From Cohaesibacter sp. ES.047 (GTDB lineage: Bacteria > Pseudomonadota > Alphaproteobacteria > Rhizobiales > Cohaesibacteraceae), in the NCBI RefSeq assembly GCF_900215505.1, contig NZ_LT907844.1, positions 1,894,501-1,958,500 on the forward strand: a DNA stretch of 64,000 nt. The letters are read 5' to 3'. Shown one piece after another: positions 36,926 to 48,453 of this stretch (position 1 is its first letter; the number at the start of each line of letters is the position of its first letter). Below the pieces are notes generated by a model. The model was given only the letters and a program-made list of their open reading frames with translations, did no database searches and was not told where the DNA came from. A program made the translations under genes and the position numbers.

Positions 36926-37648
36926 TTAGTCGATCGAGCCATGGTAGAAATAGACCCCGCCAAGGCCGATGGTGAAGAGCAACCAGCCTGCGATGGCATG
37001 GAGCAGGACGGAGGAGCGGAAAGAGCGCCAATCAGCATCTGCTCCGGCATAGGTCCATGAAAAGACCAGCCCGCCCAGCATCGTCAAGATGACGGCGGCC
37101 CAGTTGAGATAGAACAGATGGGCAAGGCCGAAGGTGATGGCGCTCGTGGCAATCGCGATGCGGTTGCTGGGGAAGAGGGGCGCGTATCGGGCAAAGAACA
37201 GCACCCGGTAGATTAGCCCTTGCGGAATGACCGAGAAGAGCGGGTAGAATATCGTGATCATCAGCCAGAGGCGCGGCATGCTCTGGGGCAGCAAGAAAAG
37301 GGCTCGCGGTGCTTCGAGCATGGTCAGAGCATAGCTGACGGCGCCGGTCAGAGCCACAAAGGCAATGGCCAGAGGCCAGCTTGGAATCCAGCGGCCCTCC
37401 AGCAACGAACGCCAGCGAAAGCCGGGTGTGCGGAAGAGCAGGAAGATTGCTATCGCGAACAGCAGGACGAAAGCGCCTGGGATGCGGTCGGTTGGCACCA
37501 GATGCCATGAAACAGAGGCTGCCATGACGAGGGGAGCGATCACAAAGAGCGCGGCAAACTCCACCCAGAGCCAAATTTTTGCGCGGGACGTCAGGTTTTG
37601 GGATTCGGTCTCGCCCGCAGGCTGCCGCAAGCTGTTAGGAGGTGTCAT
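36926..37648 (-). CDS. CPBP-family intramembrane protease homologue with degenerate first motif
   Basis: 240 residues from the ATG at 37648 (the ORF extends to 37777). At least seven membrane helices. The CPBP/Abi pattern is recognisable in YPLFSVIPQGLIYRVLFFARY, FGLAHLFYLNW and LLHAIAGW: His of motif 2 and His/Asn-type residue of motif 3 are present. However motif 1, normally EExxxR, reads PQGLIYR, so the catalytic Glu pair is missing. It may be an inactive or altered member. No functional clue from neighbours. The start is uncertain because neither candidate has a strong ribosome binding site. Confidence 0.8.
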   Translation of the reverse strand: MTPPNSLRQPAGETESQNLTSRAKIWLWVEFAALFVIAPLVMAASVSWHLVPTDRIPGAFVLLFAIAIFLLFRTPGFRWRSLLEGRWIPSWPLAIAFVALTGAVSYALTMLEAPRALFLLPQSMPRLWLMITIFYPLFSVIPQGLIYRVLFFARYAPLFPSNRIAIATSAITFGLAHLFYLNWAAVILTMLGGLVFSWTYAGADADWRSFRSSVLLHAIAGWLLFTIGLGGVYFYHGSID

Positions 37649-37866
37649 GGCTGTGGCTCTGAAAATCTGGGCCTTTGAGGCTGATGGGTCCGACAAGTAT
37701 GAATGATCGTATAAGTTGATGACTTTCTTTCTAGGAGATAGGCGCGTCGAGGTTGAAATCAAGGCGCTGGAAAACATCGAAAATCACTACACGGGATGGT
37801 GACTTGAATGGGAGTTGGCTCATCCGCTACGCTTTATGTCATGGAGTTTGAGAGGAGAGGGATCGC

Positions 37867-38880
37867 ATGCTGATCAGGAATCTGCCCAGTTGGGTCTTGC
37901 GCGAAAGCGCTGCAACGGATGAACAGGTCTATCTTAATCGCAGAAATTTCATGCGCGGGTCTTCTCTGCTGATTGGCGGGGCTGCCTTGACGCTGAGTGG
38001 TCAGGGGGCGGATGCCGGTGCGGCTTTTGCAAGCGATATCAGCCAGTCCGTTGGAACATCGGATTTCAAGGATCTGACCCTCGATCTCTATCCTGCAAAG
38101 CGCAATGAGGCCTATACGATCAAACGCCCGATCACCAAGGAAGAGATCAGCTCGACCTACAACAATTTTTATGAGTTCGGCTCACACAAGCGCATCGCCA
38201 AGGCTGCCCAGCGGATGGAGACCCGCCCGTGGACCATCACCATCGACGGTATGGTGGAAGAGGAGATGGAGCTCGATATTGATGAGCTCATCCGGTCCAT
38301 GGCGCTTGAAGAGCGGCTCTATCGTCACCGCTGTGTTGAAGCCTGGTCGATGACAATTCCCTGGACCGGTTTTGCCTTTGCTGATCTGGTCAAGAAGGCC
38401 AAGCCCCTGTCTGGTGCCAAATACATCCAGATGGAGACCTTTCACAAGAGCATGTGGGCCAGCGGTCAGCGGCAGACATGGTATCCTTGGCCCTATCTTG
38501 AAGGGGTGAGCATGGAAGAGGCGACCAACGACCTTGCATTCCTTGTCACGGGAGCCTACGGCAAGCCTGCAGCCAAGCAGTTCGGAGCGCCTTTGCGTCT
38601 TGCCCTGCCATGGAAATATGGCTTCAAGTCCATCAAGTCGATCGTGCGTTTCACTTTCACCGACAAGCGACCCGTGAGTTTCTGGGAGCAGTTGGCGCCG
38701 AAGGAATATGGCTTCTGGGCGAATGTGAACCCGGAAGTCAGGCATCCAAGGTGGAGCCAGGCGACCGAGCGCGTGTTGGGCACGGACGAGACAATTCCGA
38801 CCCAGTTCTACAACGGGTACGGCGAGCAGGTCGCTCATCTCTACAAGGAGCTTGGCAAGACCGAAATCCTGTTCCGTTGA
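37867..38880 (+). CDS. msrP: Protein-methionine-sulfoxide reductase catalytic subunit MsrP (YedY)
   Basis: MsrP is a periplasmic molybdoenzyme that repairs methionine sulfoxide in envelope proteins using quinol electrons. The 337-residue protein has a Tat signal with twin Arg at 25-26 (RRNFMRGSSLLIGGAALT), the molybdenum ligand Cys156 in YRHRCVEAWSM, and further motifs WTGFAFADLVKKAKP, MWASGQRQTWYPWPYLEG and KYGFKSIKSI. Length is normal. Its usual haem partner MsrQ (YedZ), normally the next gene, is not found within the 500 bases that follow. GAGGAGAGGG precedes the ATG. Confidence 0.95.
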   Translation: MLIRNLPSWVLRESAATDEQVYLNRRNFMRGSSLLIGGAALTLSGQGADAGAAFASDISQSVGTSDFKDLTLDLYPAKRNEAYTIKRPITKEEISSTYNNFYEFGSHKRIAKAAQRMETRPWTITIDGMVEEEMELDIDELIRSMALEERLYRHRCVEAWSMTIPWTGFAFADLVKKAKPLSGAKYIQMETFHKSMWASGQRQTWYPWPYLEGVSMEEATNDLAFLVTGAYGKPAAKQFGAPLRLALPWKYGFKSIKSIVRFTFTDKRPVSFWEQLAPKEYGFWANVNPEVRHPRWSQATERVLGTDETIPTQFYNGYGEQVAHLYKELGKTEILFR

Positions 38881-39097
38881 TTGTCATTCGATGCCGCTGG
38901 GCTGACCTTTGTCTCTTTATGTGGCTTTGGCGTGTCGATGTGGTTTCACGCTCAACCCTGGTATGTGGGCGCACATGATCGGGTGATGGCGTGCTGCACC
39001 CCGAGGTCTCATCTGCCTCTATCCATGCATGTGGTGCAAGCCAAACAGCATAATCTTTTGATTCAGGAATGGGTGATTAATAGGCAGATTTTTCGAA

Positions 39098-39112
39098 GCC
39101 TAATAATTAGGC
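39098..39112. repeat. Palindrome in the msrP to lysR gap
   Basis: GCCTAATAATTAGGC is a perfect 7+1+7 palindrome about 220 bases past msrP. A nearby CGCCC/GGGCG pair (39119-39134) adds structure. The 38881-39156 stretch holds nothing else. Confidence 0.4.
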
Positions 39113-39156
39113 ATCTGTCGCCCTGTATCGGGCGATTGGACTTCTCACCATTTGGC

Positions 39157-39305
39157 AAAAAAAAAGCCGGACTAATGTCCGGCTTTGAAGTATTTTCCGT
39201 GGAAACCCACGGAGCAATCACCTTCCAGAGGGGAACAGCTGGCTACAAACATCATTACTGGGAGGAGTGTAGCAACGACAATTGCCTTCAGCTGAGGCTA
39301 TATAT
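39157..39305 (-). ncRNA. Candidate AbcR (alpha-r15)-type small RNA
   Basis: On the minus strand, about 140 bases end in a terminator: AAAGCCGGAC (39172-39163 region) pairs with GTCCGGCTTT, then T9. Before it CCGTGG-GTTT-CCACGG forms a second hairpin, and GCTACA ... TGTAGC (39273-39268 with 39247-39242) closes a loop holding CTCCTCCC (39267-39260), an anti-Shine-Dalgarno sequence. AbcR RNAs of rhizobia carry such a CUCCCA loop, use Hfq and lie beside a LysR gene (lsrB) close to trxB and lrp. Exactly those genes follow here on the same stretch. The 5' end is estimated; AT-rich sequence at 39306-39345 would hold the promoter. Rhizobia often have two tandem copies; I see one. Confidence 0.6.
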
Positions 39306-39446
39306 GCCTATAATTTAGACGATATTCAATGACTGAAGCCGCATGACAGTTATGCAGATATAGCATGGCAACAAAATGCCACACGCCGAGAGATCCCGCG
39401 TCTTTCGGAAGCGGAATAAACTCTGTGAAACAGGGCGTAGAGCGGA

Positions 39447-40337
39447 TTAATAATGCCAGCTGGCTGCTTTGGAGAGCAGAAAATCGCGAATAGCATTGAT
39501 GCGCATTGAATTGCGAAGTTCTGCAGCGTAGACGAAATAGGTTTCGAAACTGGGCATTTCGACGCTTGGAAGCAGCTGAACAAGGTTGTCGCGGGGGTGG
39601 ACAACATAGTCAGGCAGAATTGCAATGCCTGCGCCACGCATCACCGAGCTGCGAATCCCGAGGATGTTGTTCACCTTGAGCGCCATTGTGCGTTTCTGTC
39701 CCGGAGGCATGCCTGCTGTCTCGAGCCAGTTCATGTCGCGCAGATAGTTCGGATGTTTTTCCCCGAAGCTGATCAGGCGATGATCTTCCAGATCCGACAT
39801 GGATCTGGGTTGGCTGAACTTCTTGAGATAGTCCGGCGAAGCATACATGTGGAAATGCACGGTGAAGAGCTTGCGCTGAATGAGATCGGGTTGCACGGGC
39901 TGGTGCAGGCGGATCGCGACGTCAGCCTCGCGCATGCCAAGGTCGAGCTCTTCGTTCTCCAGCAGAAGATTGAGCGAAATGCCCGGATAGAGCTCGAGGA
40001 AGTCAGGGATATGCTGGGTGACCCAGGCCGACCCGAGCCCGACCGTGGTGGTCAGGCGCAATTCGCCGGTGGGTTTTTCCTTGGAGTCGGTCAGATGCGT
40101 GCGAACGGTTTCGAGCTTCATCAACACGTCATGCGCCGTGCGATAGAGCAGCTCGCCCTGTTCGGTCAGGATCAGGCCTCGAGCGTGGCGGTGAAAGAGC
40201 GTGACGCCCAGATCGGCCTCAAGGGCGCTGACCTGTCGGGAAATGGCAGATTGGCTCATATGCAGCTTGTCACCGGCATGTGTGAAGCTGCCCGCATCAG
40301 CGGCCGCATGAAAGATGCGCAGTTTGTCCCAATCCAT
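39447..40337 (-). CDS. LysR-family transcriptional regulator (LsrB-like)
   Basis: 296 residues from the ATG at 40337, which has GGAGGGCGAT upstream. The winged helix is at the N terminus: MDWDKLRIFHAAADAGSFTHAGDKLHMSQSAISRQVSALEADLGVTLFHRHARG, followed by the periplasmic-binding-like effector domain (TTVGLGSAWVTQHIPDFLELYPGISL ...). In Sinorhizobium the lsrB gene has the same neighbours (trxB, lrp on one side, AbcR RNAs on the other) and responds to oxidative stress through cysteines. I see no equivalent Cys cluster here, so the sensing role is unclear. The AbcR-like RNA ends about 150 bases downstream on the same strand. Confidence 0.93.
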   Translation of the reverse strand: MDWDKLRIFHAAADAGSFTHAGDKLHMSQSAISRQVSALEADLGVTLFHRHARGLILTEQGELLYRTAHDVLMKLETVRTHLTDSKEKPTGELRLTTTVGLGSAWVTQHIPDFLELYPGISLNLLLENEELDLGMREADVAIRLHQPVQPDLIQRKLFTVHFHMYASPDYLKKFSQPRSMSDLEDHRLISFGEKHPNYLRDMNWLETAGMPPGQKRTMALKVNNILGIRSSVMRGAGIAILPDYVVHPRDNLVQLLPSVEMPSFETYFVYAAELRNSMRINAIRDFLLSKAASWHY

Positions 40338-40532
40338 ATCGCCCTCCAATGAATCGCCCCAAGATCGACTCCGGGCCATTCAGGTTTGCTGTCCTTTGAT
40401 TCCTAAACCCTGCTATGCATTTAGGCTACGCCAGTCATGCATAAACTGGCGTAGCCTATAGTCTAATAACATTGCAATGCAAATCAAAGCTCTGAGCGAC
40501 TTATCCAACTCTTTCCGACGTAAAATACGTTA

Positions 40533-42547
<2,015 letters not shown>

Positions 42548-42710
42548 TCACAGGATTGTTAGTCTGTGTCGGAAATGCGAACAAAAATGTGTCAAAAGTT
42601 TCCATTCGTAACCGTTTGGGATTATTATGCCGGAGCGCGGACATTGTGTTGTTCAGTGTTGGCGGGCGTTCTGCCCCTTATAAGCTCACCCCAAGTAGAG
42701 AGCTATTGTC

Positions 42711-43187
42711 TTGAAAGCAAGATTAGATCCCATTGACTGGAAAATCCTGAAAGAACTGCAGGATGATGGTCGCATCACAAACGTAGAACTGGCCCGCCGT
42801 GTGGGTATTTCCGCGCCGCCATGCTTGCGTCGGGTTCGTGCCCTCGAAGAAGCCGGCATCATAAAAGGCTATCGAGCGATTGTGGACGAAAAGCAGGTTG
42901 GTTTCGACGTGACCGCCATTGCGATGGTTGGTTTGCACAGTCAGGCCGAGGCCGATCTCGTCGCCTTTGAAGAGCGGGTTCGCTCTTGGTCGCAAGTGCG
43001 CGAGTGCTATATGCTTTCAGGCGATATCGATTTCGTCCTGCAGTGTGTCGCGCCGGATCTTCAGGCCTTTCAGTCCTTCGTCATCAACGAGCTGACCGCC
43101 GCGCCCAATGTGGATAGCGTGCGCACCTCGCTGACCATTCGCCAGAGCAAGAACGAGCCGACCGTGCCCATTGATCTGGGGGATTGA
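42711..43187 (+). CDS. Lrp/AsnC-family transcriptional regulator
   Basis: 158 residues. The helix-turn-helix is LDPIDWKILKELQDDGRITNVELARRVGISAPPCLRRVRALEEAGIIKGY, and the effector (RAM) domain follows with VQVMV-type strands (FDVTAIAMVGLHSQAEADLVAFEERV, VRECYMLSGDIDFVLQCVAPDL). The start is a TTG at 42711: family members begin about four residues before LD-x-x-D, and no ATG or GTG fits. AGAGAGCTATTGTC precedes it. Neighbours trxB and lysR match the rhizobial lrp locus. Ligand unknown, amino acids are usual. Confidence 0.93.
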   Translation: MKARLDPIDWKILKELQDDGRITNVELARRVGISAPPCLRRVRALEEAGIIKGYRAIVDEKQVGFDVTAIAMVGLHSQAEADLVAFEERVRSWSQVRECYMLSGDIDFVLQCVAPDLQAFQSFVINELTAAPNVDSVRTSLTIRQSKNEPTVPIDLGD

Positions 43188-43256
43188 CTTGCCTTTTGCT
43201 GCGAAAAATGGATCGGAGCGGTGTGACCGCTCGTATCCATTCAAGCCGATATAGTG

Positions 43257-43290
43257 AAAAAGCGCGTTGGTTGCCAACGCGCTTTTTTTG
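43257..43290. terminator. Bidirectional Rho-independent terminator between lrp and greA
   Basis: AAAAAGCGCGTTGG (43257-43270) pairs exactly with CCAACGCGCTTTTT (43274-43287) across TTG, with T and A runs on the two sides. It serves the convergent lrp-type gene and greA. Confidence 0.92.
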
Positions 43291-43311
43291 AATCCCGGTT
43301 TCGAGGCCCGG

Positions 43312-43785
43312 TCAGATATATTTGACCGCGAGGATCTCGTAGGACTTTGACCCACCGGGAGCTGTCACTTCAACCGAGTCTTCTACCTCTTTGCCGATCA
43401 ACGCACGCGCGATCGGGGAGGACAGGGAAATCTTGCCATTTGCCAGATCGGCTTCCATGTCGCCAACAATCTGGTAGGTCTTTTCCTCTTCGGTGTCTTC
43501 GTCAACCAGTGTGACGGTTGCGCCGAATTTCACCTTGTCGCCGCTCATTTTAGAAACGTCGATCACTTCGGCGCGGCTGAGCTTGTCTTCCAGCTCGGCG
43601 ATGCGGCCTTCGTTGTGGCTCTGCTGTTCCTTGGCTGCGTGGTATTCCGCGTTTTCCGAAAGGTCGCCGTGTGCGCGTGCTTCGGAAATGGCCGCGATGA
43701 TACGCGGGCGTTCTTCGCCGCTGCGTGTTTTCAATTCTTTTTCCAGAGCCTGATATCCTGCAGGCGTCATTGGGATTTTTTCCAT
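43312..43785 (-). CDS. greA: Transcription elongation factor GreA
   Basis: GreA rescues backtracked RNA polymerase by promoting transcript cleavage. The 157-residue product starts [19 protein letters not shown], the standard opening, so 43785 is the start. The coiled-coil finger carries the acidic tip [20 protein letters not shown], and the globular C-terminal domain has [37 protein letters not shown]. Length is exactly typical. It lies downstream of carB on the same strand, spaced 146 bases. Confidence 0.98.
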   Translation of the reverse strand: MEKIPMTPAGYQALEKELKTRSGEERPRIIAAISEARAHGDLSENAEYHAAKEQQSHNEGRIAELEDKLSRAEVIDVSKMSGDKVKFGATVTLVDEDTEEEKTYQIVGDMEADLANGKISLSSPIARALIGKEVEDSVEVTAPGGSKSYEILAVKYI

Positions 43786-43931
43786 AGCCGTCGGAAAGCC
43801 TCCTGATCGGTGGGGCCAAGCCCCGAATGAATACAAAAGTTAAGCGCTCCGAAAGCTCCTCACCTTCGGAACGCCATCGATTTTTCCAGCATTTAGAGCT
43901 CAAGTTGCGCTAATCGGGCGCCACGTCCCTC

Positions 43932-46900
43932 TTAGTGGGAGAAATAGTCCTGCAATGGCCGGACTTCAATATTCCCTGTTCTATAAGCTTCGATTCCCTG
44001 GGCCGCTGCCAAGGCACCGGCAACGGTCGTGTAGTAGGGTACTCTATGCAAAAGTGCTGCTCTGCGCAAATCCCTACTGTCGGAAAGTGCTTTTACACCT
44101 TCGGTGGTGTTGAAGACGAGATGCACTTTGCCGTTTTTGAGGGCGTCAACGATGTGTGGGCGACCTTCGAGCATCTTGTTGATCTTCTCGCACTCGATAC
44201 CGTTCTCTGAGAGATAGCGCTGGGTGCCGCCTGTTGCGATGATCCTGAAGCCTGCGTTTTTCAGGCGCCGGACTGCCGAAAGAATCCGTGGCTTGTCATC
44301 GTTCTTGACGGAAATGAAGGCCGTTCCTTCGCTTGGCACTTTGGTGCCACCGCCAAGCTGCGATTTGGCAAAGGCGATCGCGAAATCCGTGTCGAGCCCC
44401 ATGACTTCACCGGTTGAACGCATTTCCGGACCAAGAAGCGTGTCGACACCGGGGAAACGGGCAAACGGGAAGACCGCTTCCTTGATTGCGATGTGATCGA
44501 GCTTTTCGAGCTTCAGATCGAGCGCGGCCAGCTTTTCGCCAGTCATCACGCGGGATGCCAGTTTGGCAACGGGCTTGCCGATCGCCTTGGCAACGAAAGG
44601 TACCGTCCGCGAGGCCCGAGGGTTGACCTCGATGACATAGATATCGCCATCCTTGACCGCGAACTGGACGTTCATCAGACCGCCAACGTTAAGGGCAAGA
44701 GCCATTTCGCGGGTCTGGCGAGCCAGTTCTTCCTGAATCTCTTCGGACAGGGAGTATGGCGGCAGGGAGCAGGCGGAGTCGCCTGAATGGATGCCAGCTT
44801 CCTCGATATGCTCCATGATGCCGCAGACGACCACGTCCTCGCCATCGCACAGGCAATCCACGTCGACTTCGATGGCCCCGGACAGGTAGCTGTCGAACAG
44901 CAGAGCATTCTGAGCCAGAACGGCGTTGATCTGACCGGTCTTGTCGTTTGGATACTTGAGGCGGATGTCCGGCGGTACGAGTTCGGCCAGGGTCTTCTGA
45001 ATGTATTTCTCGAACGCGTCCGGCGTGCGGACAATCTCCATCGCCCTGCCGCCCAAGACGTAGGACGGGCGCACGACCACGGGGAAGCCGATCTGGTCTG
45101 CGACGATGCGAGCCTGTTCGATGGAGTAGGCGATGCCGTTGCGCGGCTGCATCAGGTCGAGCTTGTGCAGAAGCTTCTGGAAGCGGTCGCGGTCCTCGGC
45201 CAGATCGATGGCGTCCGGGGACGTGCCAAGGATCTGAATGTCCGCATCTTGCAGGGCCTGTGCCAGCTTCAGCGGGGTCTGGCCGCCAAACTGCACAATC
45301 ACGCCTTCGAGGGTGCCGTTCTCCTGCTCCTTGCGCAGGACTTCGATGACATCCTCTTCGGTCAGTGGTTCGAAATAGAGCCGGTCGGAGGTGTCATAGT
45401 CGGTGGAAACGGTTTCGGGGTTGCAGTTGATCATGATGGTCTCGAACCCTGCTTCGTCCATGGCGAAGCAGGCGTGACAGCAGCAATAATCAAACTCGAT
45501 GCCCTGACCGATACGGTTCGGTCCACCGCCCAGAATGGCGACCTTCTTGCGATCCGAAGGGTTGGCTTCGCAAACGGAAACCCCGTTGAAGGGTGGCTCG
45601 TATGTCGAATACATGTAGGCGGTTGGCGAAGCGAATTCGGCAGCGCATGTGTCGATGCGTTTATAGACAGGGCGCACATCCATCTCGTGGCGCAGCTTCA
45701 GGACCTTCGCGGCCGTGGTTCCGGCCAGCTCCGCCAGACGCACATCGGAAAAGCCCATGCTTTTGAGCTTGCGCAGATTGATCGCGTCGGTGGGCAGGCC
45801 ATGAGCGCGCACGCGCTGCTCCATGTCGATGATGCTCTGGATCTGCTCAAGGAACCATGGATCGAACTTGCAGGTTTCATGGATCTGCTCGTGCGGGACC
45901 CCAAGGCGCATGGCCTGAGCAACCTTGAGCAGACGATCCGGCGTCGCTTTGGCAAGATCAGCGCGGATGGCGTTCTTGTCATCGCCCTGACCAAGACCCT
46001 CGATCTCGATTTCATTCAGGCCGGTCAAGCCGGTCTCAAGGCCGCGCAGGGCTTTTTGCAGTGATTCCTGGAAGGTGCGGCCAATGGCCATGACTTCGCC
46101 GACGGATTTCATGGCCGTGGAGAGCGAAGGCTCGGCACCGGGGAATTTCTCAAAGGCAAAGCGGGGGATCTTGGTGACAACATAGTCGATCGACGGCTCG
46201 AACGAGGCCGGTGTTGCGCCGCCGGTGATGTCATTTGCCAATTCGTCCAGCGTGTAGCCGACTGCCAGCTTGGCTGCGACCTTGGCGATGGGGAATCCGG
46301 TTGCCTTGGACGCAAGGGCAGAGGACCGGGAGACGCGCGGGTTCATCTCGATGACAATGAGACGTCCGTTTTCCGGATTGACGGCGAACTGAACGTTGGA
46401 GCCGCCGGTTTCCACCCCGATCTCGCGTAGAACCGCCAGTGAGGCGTCGCGCATGATCTGATATTCCTTGTCGGTCAGCGTCAGGGCTGGTGCGACAGTG
46501 ATGGAATCGCCGGTGTGAACCCCCATCGGGTCGAGGTTCTCGATGGAACAGATGATGATGCAGTTGTCATTCTTGTCGCGAACGACCTCCATCTCATATT
46601 CTTTCCAACCGATGATGCTCTCTTCGACAAGCACTTCCTTGGTTGGTGAGGCATCAAGGCCGCGTTCAATGATTTCGAGATATTCTTCCCGGTTGTAGGC
46701 TACGCCGCCACCGGTGCCGCCCATGGTGAAGGAGGGTCGCATGATGGCCGGAAGGCCGACCACTTCGAGGGCCTCGAGGGCCTCGGGAATGTTGTGCGCG
46801 AGGCGCGAAACGGGCGTGTCGAGGCCAATCTTGGTCATGGCCTCACGGAACAGCTCGCGGTCTTCGGCCTTGTCGATGGCCTCGGCGGTGGCACCGATCA

Positions 46901-47243
46901 TCTCGACATTGTATTTTTCCAGCACGCCCATCTTGCGCAGGGACAGGGCGCAGTTGAGCGCTGTCTGACCGCCCATCGTGGGCAGGAGCGCATCGGGGCG
47001 CTCTTTTTCGATGATCTTGGCAACGATTTCCGGGGTGATCGGCTCGATATAGGTCGCATCGGCCATTTCCGGATCGGTCATGATGGTCGCCGGATTGGAG
47101 TTGACCAGGATGACTCGATACCCTTCCTCTTTAAGAGCTTTGACCGCTTGCGTGCCAGAATAGTCGAATTCACAGGCCTGACCGATGATGATCGGGCCGG
47201 CGCCAATGATGAGGATGGATTGAATGTCGTTCCGCTTGGGCAT
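43932..47243 (-). CDS. carB: Carbamoyl-phosphate synthase large subunit
   Basis: CarB makes carbamoyl phosphate from ammonia (delivered by CarA), bicarbonate and two ATP for arginine and pyrimidine synthesis. The 1103-residue protein opens [33 protein letters not shown] and has two homologous ATP-grasp halves: the first with [16 protein letters not shown] and [34 protein letters not shown], the second starting [23 protein letters not shown] with [30 protein letters not shown]. The C-terminal MGS-type regulatory domain ([19 protein letters not shown] ... ) is complete. carA lies at 49944-51164 on the same strand, separated by several unrelated genes. Confidence 0.98.
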   Translation of the reverse strand: MPKRNDIQSILIIGAGPIIIGQACEFDYSGTQAVKALKEEGYRVILVNSNPATIMTDPEMADATYIEPITPEIVAKIIEKERPDALLPTMGGQTALNCALSLRKMGVLEKYNVEMIGATAEAIDKAEDRELFREAMTKIGLDTPVSRLAHNIPEALEALEVVGLPAIMRPSFTMGGTGGGVAYNREEYLEIIERGLDASPTKEVLVEESIIGWKEYEMEVVRDKNDNCIIICSIENLDPMGVHTGDSITVAPALTLTDKEYQIMRDASLAVLREIGVETGGSNVQFAVNPENGRLIVIEMNPRVSRSSALASKATGFPIAKVAAKLAVGYTLDELANDITGGATPASFEPSIDYVVTKIPRFAFEKFPGAEPSLSTAMKSVGEVMAIGRTFQESLQKALRGLETGLTGLNEIEIEGLGQGDDKNAIRADLAKATPDRLLKVAQAMRLGVPHEQIHETCKFDPWFLEQIQSIIDMEQRVRAHGLPTDAINLRKLKSMGFSDVRLAELAGTTAAKVLKLRHEMDVRPVYKRIDTCAAEFASPTAYMYSTYEPPFNGVSVCEANPSDRKKVAILGGGPNRIGQGIEFDYCCCHACFAMDEAGFETIMINCNPETVSTDYDTSDRLYFEPLTEEDVIEVLRKEQENGTLEGVIVQFGGQTPLKLAQALQDADIQILGTSPDAIDLAEDRDRFQKLLHKLDLMQPRNGIAYSIEQARIVADQIGFPVVVRPSYVLGGRAMEIVRTPDAFEKYIQKTLAELVPPDIRLKYPNDKTGQINAVLAQNALLFDSYLSGAIEVDVDCLCDGEDVVVCGIMEHIEEAGIHSGDSACSLPPYSLSEEIQEELARQTREMALALNVGGLMNVQFAVKDGDIYVIEVNPRASRTVPFVAKAIGKPVAKLASRVMTGEKLAALDLKLEKLDHIAIKEAVFPFARFPGVDTLLGPEMRSTGEVMGLDTDFAIAFAKSQLGGGTKVPSEGTAFISVKNDDKPRILSAVRRLKNAGFRIIATGGTQRYLSENGIECEKINKMLEGRPHIVDALKNGKVHLVFNTTEGVKALSDSRDLRRAALLHRVPYYTTVAGALAAAQGIEAYRTGNIEVRPLQDYFSH

Positions 47244-47555
47244 CTTGTCTCGCGCTCATGTCAAGGCACCGGCCCCTCGGTTGTCGCCTTTGTGGCTTGT
47301 TACGAGGGCCAGGGCCGATGCTGGTCGGGGGTGCAGATGAGATTTGGATCGCTATAGCGAACTATCGATCATTTTGCCATAGGTAGAGGCAAATTTTTTG
47401 GCTCATACCTGCAAATTTTCGTTCGCCTTTGGGCGTTTTCGGGTCAATGCCGGTTGGAGCTGAGGAAATTGGACTGTTGTGTCCGGTTTATTTGAAATCT
47501 GAATTTCAATTTCACTTCGATAGTTTATTTGCATGAGCCTGGGTGCATGCCTGCT

Positions 47556-47574
47556 CCGGTTTATGAAAAACCGG
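47556..47574 (-). other. Hairpin downstream of the HTH gene
   Basis: CCGGTTT (47556-47562) pairs with AAACCGG (47568-47574) 22 bases past the stop of the minus-strand HTH gene. No T run follows on that strand, so it is a weak or Rho-assisted end. The remaining 47244-47555 stretch upstream of carB is AT-rich with no recognised gene. Confidence 0.45.
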
Positions 47575-47596
47575 GACTGAGGAGCAGTGAGAGCGA

Positions 47597-47875
47597 TCAG
47601 TCGTCGCCGACTTTGCTCAAATCCAGCTTGCTGATGTTGGCTCCGTCAAAATCGCTGATACCAACTGACAAAGCATAACAGGCCAGACGAACCGACTTCG
47701 GGATCGTCACGGACTTACCTTCACGCTTGCCCTTTTCATAATACTGGATCATGCGTTTCTTCAAACCGAGCAAGTCGGCAGCGTCTTTTTGTTTCAGACC
47801 CATGCTGCGACGCCATGCCCGAAATTGCTCGGGAAGCATGGCTTCGGCGTCTGCTTTATCTTGTTCTTTAGACAC
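47597..47875 (-). CDS. Small XRE-type helix-turn-helix regulator
   Basis: 92 residues starting with GTG at 47875 (an internal ATG at 47839 is possible). The helix-turn-helix is LPEQFRAWRRSMGLKQKDAADLLGLKKRMIQYYEKGKR, of the Xre/HTH_3 class, followed by SVTIPKSVRLACYALSVG, the usual link helix. No effector domain. Two 11-bp palindromes (GCACAATGTGC and GCACTAAGTGC) and a longer one lie in the divergent upstream region, which fits autoregulation. Function beyond that is unknown. Confidence 0.82.
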   Translation of the reverse strand: MSKEQDKADAEAMLPEQFRAWRRSMGLKQKDAADLLGLKKRMIQYYEKGKREGKSVTIPKSVRLACYALSVGISDFDGANISKLDLSKVGDD

Positions 47876-47889
47876 GTTTTAATCTTTTT

Positions 47890-47964
47890 GCGCAAAAATT
47901 GCGCCTTTGGCGTTGACAAAAACGCACAATGTGCACATATTGGGTGTGTAAGCGCACTAAGTGC
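47890..47964. promoter_or_regulatory. Three palindromic sites in the HTH-gene divergent promoter
   Basis: GCGCAAAAATTGCGC (47890-47904), GCACAATGTGC (47924-47934) and GCACTAAGTGC (47954-47964). The last two have the form GCAC-N3-GTGC and their centres are 30 bases apart, about three helical turns, as expected for cooperative dimer binding. Confidence 0.6.
47913..47941 (+). promoter_or_regulatory. Plus-strand sigma-70-type promoter under the palindromes
   Basis: TTGACA at 47913-47918 and CATATT at 47936-47941 are spaced 17 bases. The palindrome GCACAATGTGC lies in the spacer, so a bound HTH protein would block this promoter. It points toward the 39-codon ORF at 48080 and the terminator at 48259. 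Confidence 0.55.
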
Positions 47965-48079
47965 AGTTGATTTGGTCCCAATTAAGCCCAGGAACGGGTG
48001 GAGGTCAATCAGATTTATTGTGCCGTTGAGTGTGATGTTAGGTGGGAAATGAAAATCCCAAAACAACTGGAGAAACCCA

Positions 48080-48199
48080 ATGTTGGCTGATCTTGTATTG
48101 AGCCGCGAAACCTTGGGCGTCAATCGTCGGTGTGATGTCCATAAACATGCGATTGTTCGTCAAAGCTTCATGCGTCTGTGGCGCAAGCTGGCGGGATAG
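48080..48199 (+). CDS. Possible 39-residue small protein, divergent from the HTH gene
   Basis: ATG at 48080 has GGAGAAACCCA upstream, and the frame runs 39 codons to a TAG at 48197-48199, ending SFMRLWRKLAG with a basic amphipathic C terminus. Its transcription unit is framed by the promoter at 47913-47941 and the terminator at 48259-48294. No family is recognised, and the transcript could equally be a regulatory RNA. Low to moderate confidence as a protein. Confidence 0.35.
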   Translation: MLADLVLSRETLGVNRRCDVHKHAIVRQSFMRLWRKLAG

Positions 48200-48258
48200 C
48201 ACATCCAATAGGTTTCGGGCGTTCAGTCCGGAGCAAATAAAAATGCTCACTTAAAGAC

Positions 48259-48294
48259 AGAAGGCTCGCACGGCGCGGGCCTTCTCTTTTTTTG
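48259..48294 (+). terminator. Rho-independent terminator of the 47942-48294 transcript
   Basis: AGAAGGC (48259-48265) pairs with GCCTTCT (48279-48285), with CGC/GCG pairs inside, and is followed by CTTTTTTTG on the plus strand. Confidence 0.75.
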
Positions 48295-48453
48295 TCCGGT
48301 GCTTTTTCGCGCCGCCACTCTAGGCCATCTTGGTGCCGGTGTGGGGTGCAAATTCAGTTGCTTCAGACCACGACCTGCTCCATGCTGACAATGGGATGAG
48401 ATGGCAGAATTCTGCCCGGTGTGTAGAGCATCATCAGGAGAATCGGGGGACAT

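Noticed and set aside
44787-46064. A 425-codon open frame antisense to carB
   Set aside because: Antisense shadow of a well-conserved gene.
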